The notes beneath the pieces were generated by a model, which saw nothing but the letters and a program-made list of their open reading frames with translations, did not search any database and had not been told where the DNA came from. Shown piece after piece: positions 12,297 to 19,180 of a stretch of DNA of 64,000 nt (position 1 is the first letter of the stretch; each line of letters opens with the position of its first letter). The position numbers were made by a program, and so were the translations under genes. Source of the stretch: CBDAQV01 sp965199335. GTDB lineage: Bacteria; Pseudomonadota; Alphaproteobacteria; CALMVH01. Where the stretch lies: the NCBI GenBank assembly GCA_965199335.1, contig CBDAQZ010000004.1:434001-498000 (forward strand), read 5' to 3'.

Positions 12297-12775
12297 AATC
12301 CTGCTGCAATCCGGTAAACCGGATCGCAACCGTCAAGGACCATTCGTCACTTCACGTCTCTTCAAAACAACAAAATCAACAGCCATGCCACCCCGACTAA
12401 AGGGAACACAGCCGTTCCTTACATCATCAAAAAGATACGAAAACAACAAATAGCCCATCACCAAACAATCCTTAGATCGAATGGCTCACCGTCCCAGAAT
12501 TAACCAGAACGACTACCGCCGCCCACGTATCCCTTCTTCTCTCATTACTCAGATCAACTTGTCCAAAAACCGCGGAGGTTTCCCTCCTAATCTAAAGCGA
12601 CAAAGAAGCGTCTCAGCAGTTGCCTGCTTGAGCAGCCCCGGGTCTCTGGAGATTTGCGCGACGAACAATGTCCGTCAACGCGATGAGCAGAACCTATACC
12701 CCGCCCCAAACGATTGCAAGCGCCTTTTTCAGGAAAACTTCAGACTGATGAAATGCCAGTCAAAGGCTGGCTGAA
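12297..12775 (-). promoter_or_regulatory. rRNA operon leader and promoter region
   Basis: A 480-bp stretch without a convincing gene upstream of 16S. On the minus strand CTTGCA (12720-12715) and TATAGG (12698-12693), 16 bp apart, are the best promoter candidate, leaving a leader of about 390 nt. A 97-codon open frame at 12481-12774 on the plus strand has no coding character. Promoter assignment is tentative. Confidence 0.4.
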
Positions 12776-12961
12776 TCAGCCCTGAATGTCGGATATGGCA
12801 ACCATCATGGTCGAGCCGTCGGCGAAATTCAGCACGACCGAGGCGGTGCCGTCATTGCCCGAGCGGCTGGCGACGGTCGCCGTCTCGGGCGCGCTGGCGC
12901 CGGGACGGCTGAAACTTACGACACTTCCGACCGCAGGGCCGACGATTGGTTCTTCAGACAT
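12776..12961 (-). CDS. Small hypothetical protein
   Basis: A 61-residue acidic protein beginning MSEEPIVGPAVGSVVSFSR. The alternating hydrophobic pattern, VVLNFADGSTMMVAISDI near the end, suggests a small beta-barrel. An AAGG ribosome-site-like word lies 6 bp before the ATG. It sits between the secreted Tyr-rich gene and the rRNA operon promoter. No known family recognised. Confidence 0.5.
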   Translation of the reverse strand: MSEEPIVGPAVGSVVSFSRPGASAPETATVASRSGNDGTASVVLNFADGSTMMVAISDIQG

Positions 12962-13000
12962 GCCTTAGATAACCACCGATCCGGCATCCGGTTCCCCGTC

Positions 13001-13312
13001 CTAGCGACGGCCGCCATAGCCGTAGCCGCCATGACCGTACCCGCCATAACCGAAATTGAGCCCGATCGAGAACGGCGAGTAGTATCCGCCGTAATACGAC
13101 GGCGCATAGACCGGGGCGGCATAGACCGGCTGGGCATAATAAGTGGGCTGGGTGTAGACGGGCTGCGCGTAATATGTCGGCTGGGCATACACCACAGGCG
13201 GCTGCGCGGCGTAGACCGGATAGCTGCCGGCGGGATAGTAGTAGGCCTGTGCATTCGCGGCGCCGGCCAGCGAGAGCAACACGGCGGAAGCGGCGATAAC
13301 CCTGGCTAACAT
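13001..13312 (-). CDS. Secreted Tyr/Pro/Gly-rich repetitive protein
   Basis: A 103-residue protein with a signal peptide (MLARVIAASAVLLSLAGAANA, cleavage after residue ~21). The mature part is built of imperfect repeats around QPTYYAQPVY, followed by a Gly/Tyr end (GYGGYGHGGYGYGGRR). GGAGG lies 7 bp before the chosen ATG, which excludes 33 upstream codons in the same frame. It likely stays in the periplasm, outer membrane or surface; no enzymatic motif. Function unknown; similar short low-complexity proteins are common in Proteobacteria. Confidence 0.8.
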   Translation of the reverse strand: MLARVIAASAVLLSLAGAANAQAYYYPAGSYPVYAAQPPVVYAQPTYYAQPVYTQPTYYAQPVYAAPVYAPSYYGGYYSPFSIGLNFGYGGYGHGGYGYGGRR

Positions 13313-13509
13313 GCGAATGCCTCCTTCAAAGGACGTTCTTATGAAGCTTGAACGGTTCAAGCAGCAAGAATCATGTCCCCTGAATGTGGAGATGCTATGG
13401 CAATGTTGCAATACGCCCGCAGGCCGCGCGATACGAGGTGTTGACAGGATGCCATGGTTTTTGTAATCACTCTGCCTTCGTTCGAAAATTCCAATCAGGC
13501 AGTAGTCCC

Positions 13510-13812
13510 ATGTTCGCAGTGGTCCGCACAGGCGGCAAGCAATACCGGGTCGCCGAAGGCGATCTGATCCGCGTCGAGCGCCTTCCCGGCGAAAAGGGCG
13601 GCACCGTCACCCTCGGGGAAGTGCTGATGGCCGGCGGCAAGATCGGTGCGCCTCTGGTCAGCGGCGCCTCCGTCGCGGCCGAGATCGTCGCCCAGGCACG
13701 CGGTCCCAAGATCATCGTGTTCAAGAAGCAGCGCCGGCAGAACTACCGCCGTAAGAACGGCCATCGCCAGGACCTAACTATCCTGCGCATCACCGGCATC
13801 TCTGGAGTCTAA
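13510..13812 (+). CDS. rplU: 50S ribosomal protein L21
   Basis: A 100-residue L21: starts MFAVVRTGGKQYRVAEGD and contains the KFKKQRRQNYRRKNGHRQ-type basic region binding 23S rRNA. The frame is open 42 codons further upstream but the conserved start is at 13510. It heads the standard rplU-rpmA-obgE order, 5 bp before rpmA. Confidence 0.96.
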   Translation: MFAVVRTGGKQYRVAEGDLIRVERLPGEKGGTVTLGEVLMAGGKIGAPLVSGASVAAEIVAQARGPKIIVFKKQRRQNYRRKNGHRQDLTILRITGISGV

Positions 13813-13817
13813 GCGAA

Positions 13818-14087
13818 ATGGCACATAAGAAAGCAGGCGGCTCGTCGCGTAACGGCCGCGATTCAGCGGGCCAGCGCCTGGGCGTCAAGAAGTTCGGCGG
13901 CGAGATGGTCATCGCCGGCAATATCATCATCCGCCAGCGCGGCACCAGGGTGCATCCGGGCACGAACGTCGGCTGCGGTCGCGACCATACCCTGTTCGCG
14001 GTGGCCGACGGTCATGTGAAGTTCTCCAAGACCCGTGGCGGCCGCGATGTCGTCTCGGTCGAGCCGATCGCACAGGCTGCGGAGTAA
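13818..14087 (+). CDS. rpmA: 50S ribosomal protein L27
   Basis: An 89-residue L27 starting MAHKKAGGSSRNGRDSAGQR, the flexible N-terminus that reaches the peptidyl transferase centre, followed by GGNIIIRQRGTR-type core (here AGNIIIRQRGTRVHPG). Length and order after rplU are typical. Confidence 0.97.
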   Translation: MAHKKAGGSSRNGRDSAGQRLGVKKFGGEMVIAGNIIIRQRGTRVHPGTNVGCGRDHTLFAVADGHVKFSKTRGGRDVVSVEPIAQAAE

Positions 14088-14094
14088 AACAGAT

Positions 14095-14176
14095 TGTCAT
14101 CCCGGACCTGATCCGGGATCCATCTGCAAGTTACGCACTGACTTCAAAATGGATCCTGGGTCGAGCCCCGGGACAA
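14095..14176. repeat. Dispersed palindromic element (GTCATCCCGG family)
   Basis: TGTCATCCCGGACCTGATCC opens the element and GGGTCGAGCCCCGGGACAA closes it, with two inner inverted halves built on GGATCC. It fills the rpmA-obgE gap. One of seven related copies in the window. Confidence 0.75.
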
Positions 14177-14194
14177 CAAATGAAGTGAGCTGCA

Positions 14195-15256
14195 ATGAAA
14201 TTCCTCGACCAAGTCAAAATCTTCCTCTCCAGCGGCCATGGCGGCGGCGGGTGCGTTTCGTTCCGACGGGAGAAATACGTCGAGTTCGGCGGGCCTGACG
14301 GCGGCAATGGCGGCAAGGGCGCGGACGTGGTGTTCGAGGCTGTGGACGGGCTGAACACGCTGCTCGATTTCCGTTACCGCCAGCATTTCAAGGCGCCGCG
14401 CGGCGGCAACGGCTCGGGCCGCGACCGCACCGGGCAGGATGCGGAGACGCTGCTGGTCAGGGTCCCCGTCGGTACCGAGATCCTGGACGACGACCAGGAG
14501 ACGCTGCTGGCCGACATGAACACGGTCGGGCAACGGCTGGTGTTCCTGAAGGGCGGCGATGGCGGCTTCGGCAATTCGCATTACAAATCGTCGACCAACC
14601 GTGCCCCGCGCAAGGCCTCGCCCGGCTGGCCGGGGGAGGAACGCTGGGTATGGCTGCGGCTGAAGCTGATCGCCGATGCCGGCTTGGTCGGCCTGCCCAA
14701 TGCCGGCAAGTCCACCTTCCTGGCCGCCTGCAGCCGCGCCAAGCCCAAGATCGCGGACTACCCCTTCACCACGCTGTGGCCCAACCTCGGCGTCGTCAAT
14801 GTCGGCGAGGGCGAGTTCGTGCTGGCCGACATCCCCGGCCTGATCGAGGGCGCGCATGAGGGCCATGGCCTGGGCGACCGCTTCCTGGGCCACGTCGAGC
14901 GCACCTCCGTCCTGCTGCACCTGATCGACGCGACCGAGGACGACGTGGTCGGCGCCTACAAGACCATCCGCGCCGAGTTGAAGGCCTACGGCAACGGGCT
15001 GGAGGAAAAGCCCGAGCTGCTGGCGCTGAACAAGATCGACGCCGTCGATCCCAACGCGCTGAAGCTGAAGGTCAAGGCGCTGAAGAAAGCCGCCAAGCGC
15101 GAGCCGCTGGTGCTGTCGGCCGCGACCGGGATGGGCGTCGAGCCGGCGCTGTTCAAGCTGCTGGAATACGTCGTCGCCTCCCGCGCACCCAAGGTCGAGC
15201 CCCAAGAGGGCGAACCCGCCTGGGAGCCCGACTTGCCAAGATACGAATCGACCTGA
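14195..15256 (+). CDS. obgE: GTPase Obg/CgtA
   Basis: A 353-residue Obg GTPase, involved in late 50S assembly and stringent response. The glycine-rich Obg fold (1-160) includes HGGGGCVSFRREKY and the G-rich loops; the GTPase domain has GLPNAGKST (166-174), DIPG (212-215) and NKID. The short C-terminus lacks a long acidic tail. Follows rplU and rpmA as in most bacteria, separated by a palindromic repeat. Confidence 0.97.
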   Translation: MKFLDQVKIFLSSGHGGGGCVSFRREKYVEFGGPDGGNGGKGADVVFEAVDGLNTLLDFRYRQHFKAPRGGNGSGRDRTGQDAETLLVRVPVGTEILDDDQETLLADMNTVGQRLVFLKGGDGGFGNSHYKSSTNRAPRKASPGWPGEERWVWLRLKLIADAGLVGLPNAGKSTFLAACSRAKPKIADYPFTTLWPNLGVVNVGEGEFVLADIPGLIEGAHEGHGLGDRFLGHVERTSVLLHLIDATEDDVVGAYKTIRAELKAYGNGLEEKPELLALNKIDAVDPNALKLKVKALKKAAKREPLVLSAATGMGVEPALFKLLEYVVASRAPKVEPQEGEPAWEPDLPRYEST

Positions 15257-15280
15257 CCTTCCAATCGTTCAAGGCAAATA

Positions 15281-16141
15281 CTAAGCCAGCGCGCTGGTCA
15301 CCGTCATCGCCAGGCCGAACAGGATGATCAGCGTCGCGCCGCCGATCTCGATGATGCGGGTCAGGCGTTCGGTGGTGCCGCTCTTCCGCGCTTCCAGCCT
15401 TTGCATCACCACTGCCCGGGCAACGATGCTGGCGATGCCCAGTGCGATCATGGTCAGCGCCATACCGAAGGCGATCACCGCCACCATCAGAATGCCCAGC
15501 GGCACGACGTCGTTGGCGAAGGCATAGATCAGCAGCAGCACCGCGCCCGAGCACGGGGCGATGCCGACGGTGAAGGACAGCAAGCCCTGCTTGCCGCCGT
15601 CATGCGTGTGGGCGCCATGAGTATGCCCACACGACTCGCTGTGCTCGTGGCCGTCGCGACGCAGGGCCCGCCACATCATGTACGCACCGGCAAGCGCGAT
15701 ACAGGCATAGCTGGCGGTGCGCAGGCCCGGCATGTCGCCGGTCGGCCCCCATAGCCGCGTCGCCAGATAATGCGCTATCAGCACGATGACGATGGCCGAA
15801 ATGACATGCAGCACCGCGATCTGAGTTCCCATCATGAAGCCGCGCCACACCCGCCGCTGGTGCGCCAGGAAATAGGTGACGACGACGAACTTGCCGTGAC
15901 CGGGCCCCAGCGCGTGGAAGACGCCATAGGTAAAAGCGAGGCCGACCGCCAGCCATAGCGCCTGCGGGTCGGTGCCATCCTTCGCAGCGCGCAAGTGATG
16001 CGCCAGGTCGCGGTTGAAGCTGCGCTGCAGCTCGATCCCGTAATTCAGGACGGCGGTTGCATTTGTCAGCAGGTACTCGGGCATGAGAACGACGGAGATC
16101 AATACGCAAATCGCAAAGCCGATCAACGATGCGCGCTTCAT
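15281..16141 (-). CDS. NicO-family nickel/cobalt transporter
   Basis: A 286-residue multi-pass inner-membrane protein. The signature FHALGPGHGK is at residues 75-84, with His76 and His82 as metal ligands, and a His-rich cytoplasmic loop (165-180, HEHSESCGHTHGAHTH) precedes a second signature-like segment GIAPCSGA. These are features of NicO/RcnA metal exporters or importers. It lies downstream of a DUF1007 gene, its common partner. Direction and metal (Ni, Co or Zn) cannot be decided. Confidence 0.9.
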   Translation of the reverse strand: MKRASLIGFAICVLISVVLMPEYLLTNATAVLNYGIELQRSFNRDLAHHLRAAKDGTDPQALWLAVGLAFTYGVFHALGPGHGKFVVVTYFLAHQRRVWRGFMMGTQIAVLHVISAIVIVLIAHYLATRLWGPTGDMPGLRTASYACIALAGAYMMWRALRRDGHEHSESCGHTHGAHTHDGGKQGLLSFTVGIAPCSGAVLLLIYAFANDVVPLGILMVAVIAFGMALTMIALGIASIVARAVVMQRLEARKSGTTERLTRIIEIGGATLIILFGLAMTVTSALA

Positions 16142-16190
16142 TGACCCCTCCCGGCGGGAGAGGATTTAATCAGATTGGATATGAGCCGTT

Positions 16191-16418
16191 TCATTTCAGC
16201 CCGATCGGGCGGCCATGTTTGACCGGCATGCGCAGCCTGTTGCGATGGCCCGTATCCGTCAAGGTAAGGTTTTGCCGCGCCGGCTCCGGCGGGACCGGCC
16301 TACGCAATCGTTCGCGTAGCCTGGCGAGGGGCCGCAGAACACCCGCTATACCGCGCCAGACGGCTTCAAGGATCGTTTCACCGATCAATTCCCACAGTAA
16401 GGCCCAAACCTCTTCCAT
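16191..16418 (-). CDS. Small hypothetical protein between DUF1007 and NicO genes
   Basis: A 75-residue protein with a hydrophobic, amphipathic N-terminal half (MEEVWALLWELIGETILEAV) and a basic proline-containing C-terminal half. AAGGAAG lies 6 bp before the chosen ATG; the frame is open eight codons further. It is 61 bp after the DUF1007 stop and 49 bp before the NicO start on the same strand, so probably an operon member. No family recognised. Confidence 0.5.
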   Translation of the reverse strand: MEEVWALLWELIGETILEAVWRGIAGVLRPLARLRERLRRPVPPEPARQNLTLTDTGHRNRLRMPVKHGRPIGLK

Positions 16419-16479
16419 GGCGTGCTTCCTTATCAAACCCATCCACAGGAAGCCAGACTGACCCTTTTCTGTGGCCGGA

Positions 16480-17079
16480 TCATGTCGGCTTGCAGGTGAA
16501 GCGGATGACCTCGGGCGTGACCTGGTTGAAATACAGCTTGTGCGCCGGGTCGGGCGCGATCGTGTCGCTGCATTGGCCGGGCGCGATGCCGGACAGGGTG
16601 ATCGGGTCCCTGGCCGACAGGCCCAGATCGTCGAAGAAGGTCGGGTCGTACAGCCCCGCCTCGACCTTGTGCTTCACGGGGTCCAGCGGTTCGGGCAGGG
16701 TCAGGGTGAAGCGGAAGCGCACCTGGCCGTTTTCCAGCGTCGGCTTGAAGTTGCCGACCTTGGTGATCCTCACCTCCCTGCCGTCGACGCGCACATGGGT
16801 GAACCACAGGAACGTATCGTCGCCATAGCCGGGCAGCACCTGCTTTTCCAGTTCCGCCGCATCCTTCGCGTCGAAATACCCCTTATGCGCGGTGTCGAAA
16901 TCCTCGATCATCTGGGCGCTGAAGATCTCGTCGAACAGCCAGTCGAGGTCCACGGCAATCAGCTTGCCGTGGTCGAAAACGAAATTGGCCCGCGTCTCGA
17001 CCCAGACATGGGGATGGGCATACGCGGGTGTCGCCGTGAGGATGGAAAGGAAAATCAGCGCGCGAAATACTGCCGACAT
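16480..17079 (-). CDS. DUF1007-family periplasmic protein
   Basis: A 199-residue protein with a signal peptide cleaved after ATPAYA (residue 21) so that the mature protein starts HPHVWVE, a His-x-His N-terminus characteristic of DUF1007. The remainder has DLDWLFDE and LPEPLDP blocks. These proteins accompany NicO-type transporters and are thought to supply or accept metal in the periplasm. First gene of the three-gene minus-strand set. Confidence 0.85.
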   Translation of the reverse strand: MSAVFRALIFLSILTATPAYAHPHVWVETRANFVFDHGKLIAVDLDWLFDEIFSAQMIEDFDTAHKGYFDAKDAAELEKQVLPGYGDDTFLWFTHVRVDGREVRITKVGNFKPTLENGQVRFRFTLTLPEPLDPVKHKVEAGLYDPTFFDDLGLSARDPITLSGIAPGQCSDTIAPDPAHKLYFNQVTPEVIRFTCKPT

Positions 17080-17106
17080 CCGGTCCCCGACATCCGATTT
17101 TTAGAG

Positions 17107-17182
17107 TGGTGGGCGAGGAGGGACTTGAACCCCCAACCAGACCGTTATGAGCGGCCGGCTCTAACCATTGAGCTACTCGCCC
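17107..17182 (-). tRNA. tRNA-Ile2 (CAT, lysidine type)
   Basis: A 76-nt cloverleaf with acceptor GGGCGAG, anticodon loop CTCATAA and encoded CCA. The CCGCTCATAACGG anticodon arm and TGGTTAGAGC D-arm resemble Ile2 tRNAs, whose C34 is converted to lysidine, more than elongator Met tRNAs. tRNA-Met remains possible. Confidence 0.75.
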
Positions 17183-17235
17183 TCCGGCGCGACTGTGCCA
17201 AGGCAGGGGCAAAGGCGCAAGTACCGTTGACGATT

Positions 17236-17341
17236 CCCCTCTTCCAGCGGGAGAGGTTATAATTACGTTATGTCATCCTGGCCTTGAGCTAGGATCTCTA
17301 TCCGCGCGGTGACAGATCCCGGGTCAAGCCCGGGATGACAG
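17236..17341. repeat. Two palindromic elements between tRNA-Ile2 and xerC
   Basis: CCCCTCTTCCAGCGGGAGAGG at about 17236-17256 belongs to the CTCTCCC/GGGAGAG family. The following 17271-17341 is a copy of the GTCATCCTGG...CCGGGATGACA family with inner halves TAGGATCTCTATC and GACAGATCCCGGG. Both lie at the 3' end of xerC. Confidence 0.7.
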
Positions 17342-17359
17342 CCTATGGCGGTAAAGAAT

Positions 17360-18277
17360 TCACCGTCCCCGTGGATGCGCCGCCGCATGGACTTCCAGCA
17401 GCTTCTCGGCATCGATCTCGGTATAGCGCTGCGTCGTCGACAGCGAGGCGTGGCCCAGCAGTTCCTGGATCGCGCGCAGTTCGCCGCCGCCGGCCAGCAG
17501 GTGGGTCGCGAAGCTGTGGCGCAGGGCGTGCGGGGTGGCAGTTTCAGGCAGCTGCAATTGCCGCCGCACGGTGCGCATCTGCCGTTGCGCCACGCCAGGA
17601 TTCAGCGCCTCGCCCTTTTCGCCGACGAACAGCGGTCCGCCCGGCGGCAGCGCATAGGGACAGGCGGCGACATAGGCGGCGAGCGCCTCGGCGACGACCG
17701 GCAGCAACGGCACCAGCCGTTGCTTGTCGCCCTTCCCGGTGACGCGCAGCATGTCGCCCTGTGCCTCGCCACGCGTCAGGCCCAGCGCCTCGGAGATACG
17801 CAGGCCGCAGCCATACAGCAGGGTGAACAGCGCCCGGTCGCGCAGGCCGACCCAGCCCTCGCCGGCATTCTCGGCCTGGTCCAGCAGGCGGCCGGTGTCG
17901 GTTTCGGTCAGCGGGCGCGGCAGCGAGCGCGGCAGCTTGGGGCTTTTCACCAGCGCGATCGCGGCGTTGTGCAGGATGCCGCGCCGGTCGAGGAACTTGT
18001 AGAAATTGCGCACCGACGACAGGGCGCGGGCGCGGCTTTGCGGGGCAAGCTCTTCACGTGCCAGATGCGCCAGCCAGCTGCGGAAATCGCCGAGGGTCAT
18101 CGCGCTGAGGATGCCGTGCGACACCGTGCCGCCGCGATGGCCGGCCAGGAAGCCCAGGAAGGCGAAGACATCCTGGCGATAGGCCTCCACCGTGTTGACC
18201 GACAGCCGCCGCTCGCCCGTCAGCCAAGATTGCCACTGTTCCAGGGAAGCCTGAGTGTCGGCGGCGACGGGAAGCAA
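17360..18277 (-). CDS. xerC: Tyrosine recombinase XerC
   Basis: A 305-residue site-specific recombinase that resolves chromosome dimers at dif with XerD. The SAM-like core-binding domain spans ~8-100; catalytic residues are Arg160 (GLRISEAL), Lys182/185, His250 and Arg253 (PHALRHSFATHL), His276 (LLGHASLSTTQRY) and nucleophile Tyr285. The chosen start is TTG at 18277, no ATG being available in a suitable place. It follows the DUF484 gene on the same strand, the usual alphaproteobacterial and gammaproteobacterial neighbour, so it is chromosomal and not a mobile-element integrase. Confidence 0.93.
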   Translation of the reverse strand: MLPVAADTQASLEQWQSWLTGERRLSVNTVEAYRQDVFAFLGFLAGHRGGTVSHGILSAMTLGDFRSWLAHLAREELAPQSRARALSSVRNFYKFLDRRGILHNAAIALVKSPKLPRSLPRPLTETDTGRLLDQAENAGEGWVGLRDRALFTLLYGCGLRISEALGLTRGEAQGDMLRVTGKGDKQRLVPLLPVVAEALAAYVAACPYALPPGGPLFVGEKGEALNPGVAQRQMRTVRRQLQLPETATPHALRHSFATHLLAGGGELRAIQELLGHASLSTTQRYTEIDAEKLLEVHAAAHPRGR

Positions 18278-18281
18278 TCAA

Positions 18282-18400
18282 TCCTCTCCCTCATGGGAGA
18301 GAGCAGGGTGAGGGTGTGCCGCAGCACCGCCGTAGCCCACACCCACACCCACACCCGGCGGGCTTGCGCCCGCCGACCTGTCCCATGAGGGAGAGGTGAA
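18282..18400. repeat. Long palindromic element (CCTCTCCCTCATGGGAGAG family)
   Basis: The outer arms CCTCTCCCTCATGGGA (18283-18298) and TCCCATGAGGGAGAGG (18382-18397) are inverted copies. Inside lie GTGAGGGTGTG with CACACCCACACCCACACC and a GCGGGC-TTGC-GCCCGC hairpin. It occupies the DUF484-xerC gap and would fold as a long hairpin on either strand. Confidence 0.75.
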
Positions 18401-18402
18401 AT

Positions 18403-19128
18403 TCACTCCGGCAAATCCAGCCAAGAGCGGATGCAGCGTTCGACGACGCGGGCCAGGAAGCCGACCAGTTCGGTGCCCTGCCCGTCCTGGAACAGCTCAT
18501 GCGAACGGCTGCCGAAGGCCAGCATGCCGACCGGCGCGTGGCGGGAGGCTTCCAGCCGCAGCAGCGCCTCGGACCGCACCAGCCCCGCGCCTTCGCCGTA
18601 GATCTCGGGATCGCCCTCGATGTCGCTGCGCAGCAGCACGTCCTTCCTACCCATCCAGAAATCGACGCTGCCGGGCGGCACGATGCGGATATCGGCGCGG
18701 CTCATCGCCAGCACTTCCGGATCGTCGGCCTCGATCATCAGCGCCGCGATGTCGACATCCAGGTACACCGCCAGGTCGCCAGTGACGGAGGTTATCATCT
18801 CCTCGAAGCTTTCGGCCTCCAGCAGCGCCAGCACGCAGGCATGGATGCGTGTCAAGAGGTTCAGGTTGGTGCGCGCATGCGCGATCATGTCCTGCCGTTC
18901 CTCGACCCCGCGCGCCAGGTCGGTCTGCAGCCGGCGCAGCATGAAGTGCTGGAAATCGACCACGCTGTTCGAGCGGCTATGCTTCTGCGTCGCGGGCGGC
19001 ACCAGCTTGGCCAGCACGTCGGGATGCGCGGCGAAGAAATCGGGATGGCTGGCCAGATAGTCGATCACCTCGTCCGCGCGGACCGGCGGGGAGGCGTTTC
19101 CGGTTGTCTCTGTAGAATCCTGGGCCAT
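18403..19128 (-). CDS. DUF484-family GAF-like protein
   Basis: A 241-residue protein. N-terminal VIDYLASHPDFFAAHPDVLAKL is the DUF484 signature; a helical linker follows and the rest (from LLTRIHACVLALLEAESFEEM) is a GAF-like domain. The function is undefined in the family, but it is habitually upstream of xerC, as here. The start MAQDSTETT at 19128 is preferred; the frame extends upstream over the divergent priA start. Ends before a palindromic element separating it from xerC. Confidence 0.88.
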   Translation of the reverse strand: MAQDSTETTGNASPPVRADEVIDYLASHPDFFAAHPDVLAKLVPPATQKHSRSNSVVDFQHFMLRRLQTDLARGVEERQDMIAHARTNLNLLTRIHACVLALLEAESFEEMITSVTGDLAVYLDVDIAALMIEADDPEVLAMSRADIRIVPPGSVDFWMGRKDVLLRSDIEGDPEIYGEGAGLVRSEALLRLEASRHAPVGMLAFGSRSHELFQDGQGTELVGFLARVVERCIRSWLDLPE

Positions 19129-19180
19129 GGTCCATGGTGAATCCGCCACGGCGCGTTTGCAAGCCAAATCGTTAATCATT

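Noticed and set aside
12481..12774. A 97-codon frame in the rRNA leader
   Set aside because: No codon bias or ribosome site; it lies over the probable rRNA promoter region.
17360..18277. Possible phage or island integrase
   Set aside because: The recombinase has the DUF484-xerC context and length of chromosomal XerC; no attachment-site duplication or phage genes near tRNA-Ile2.
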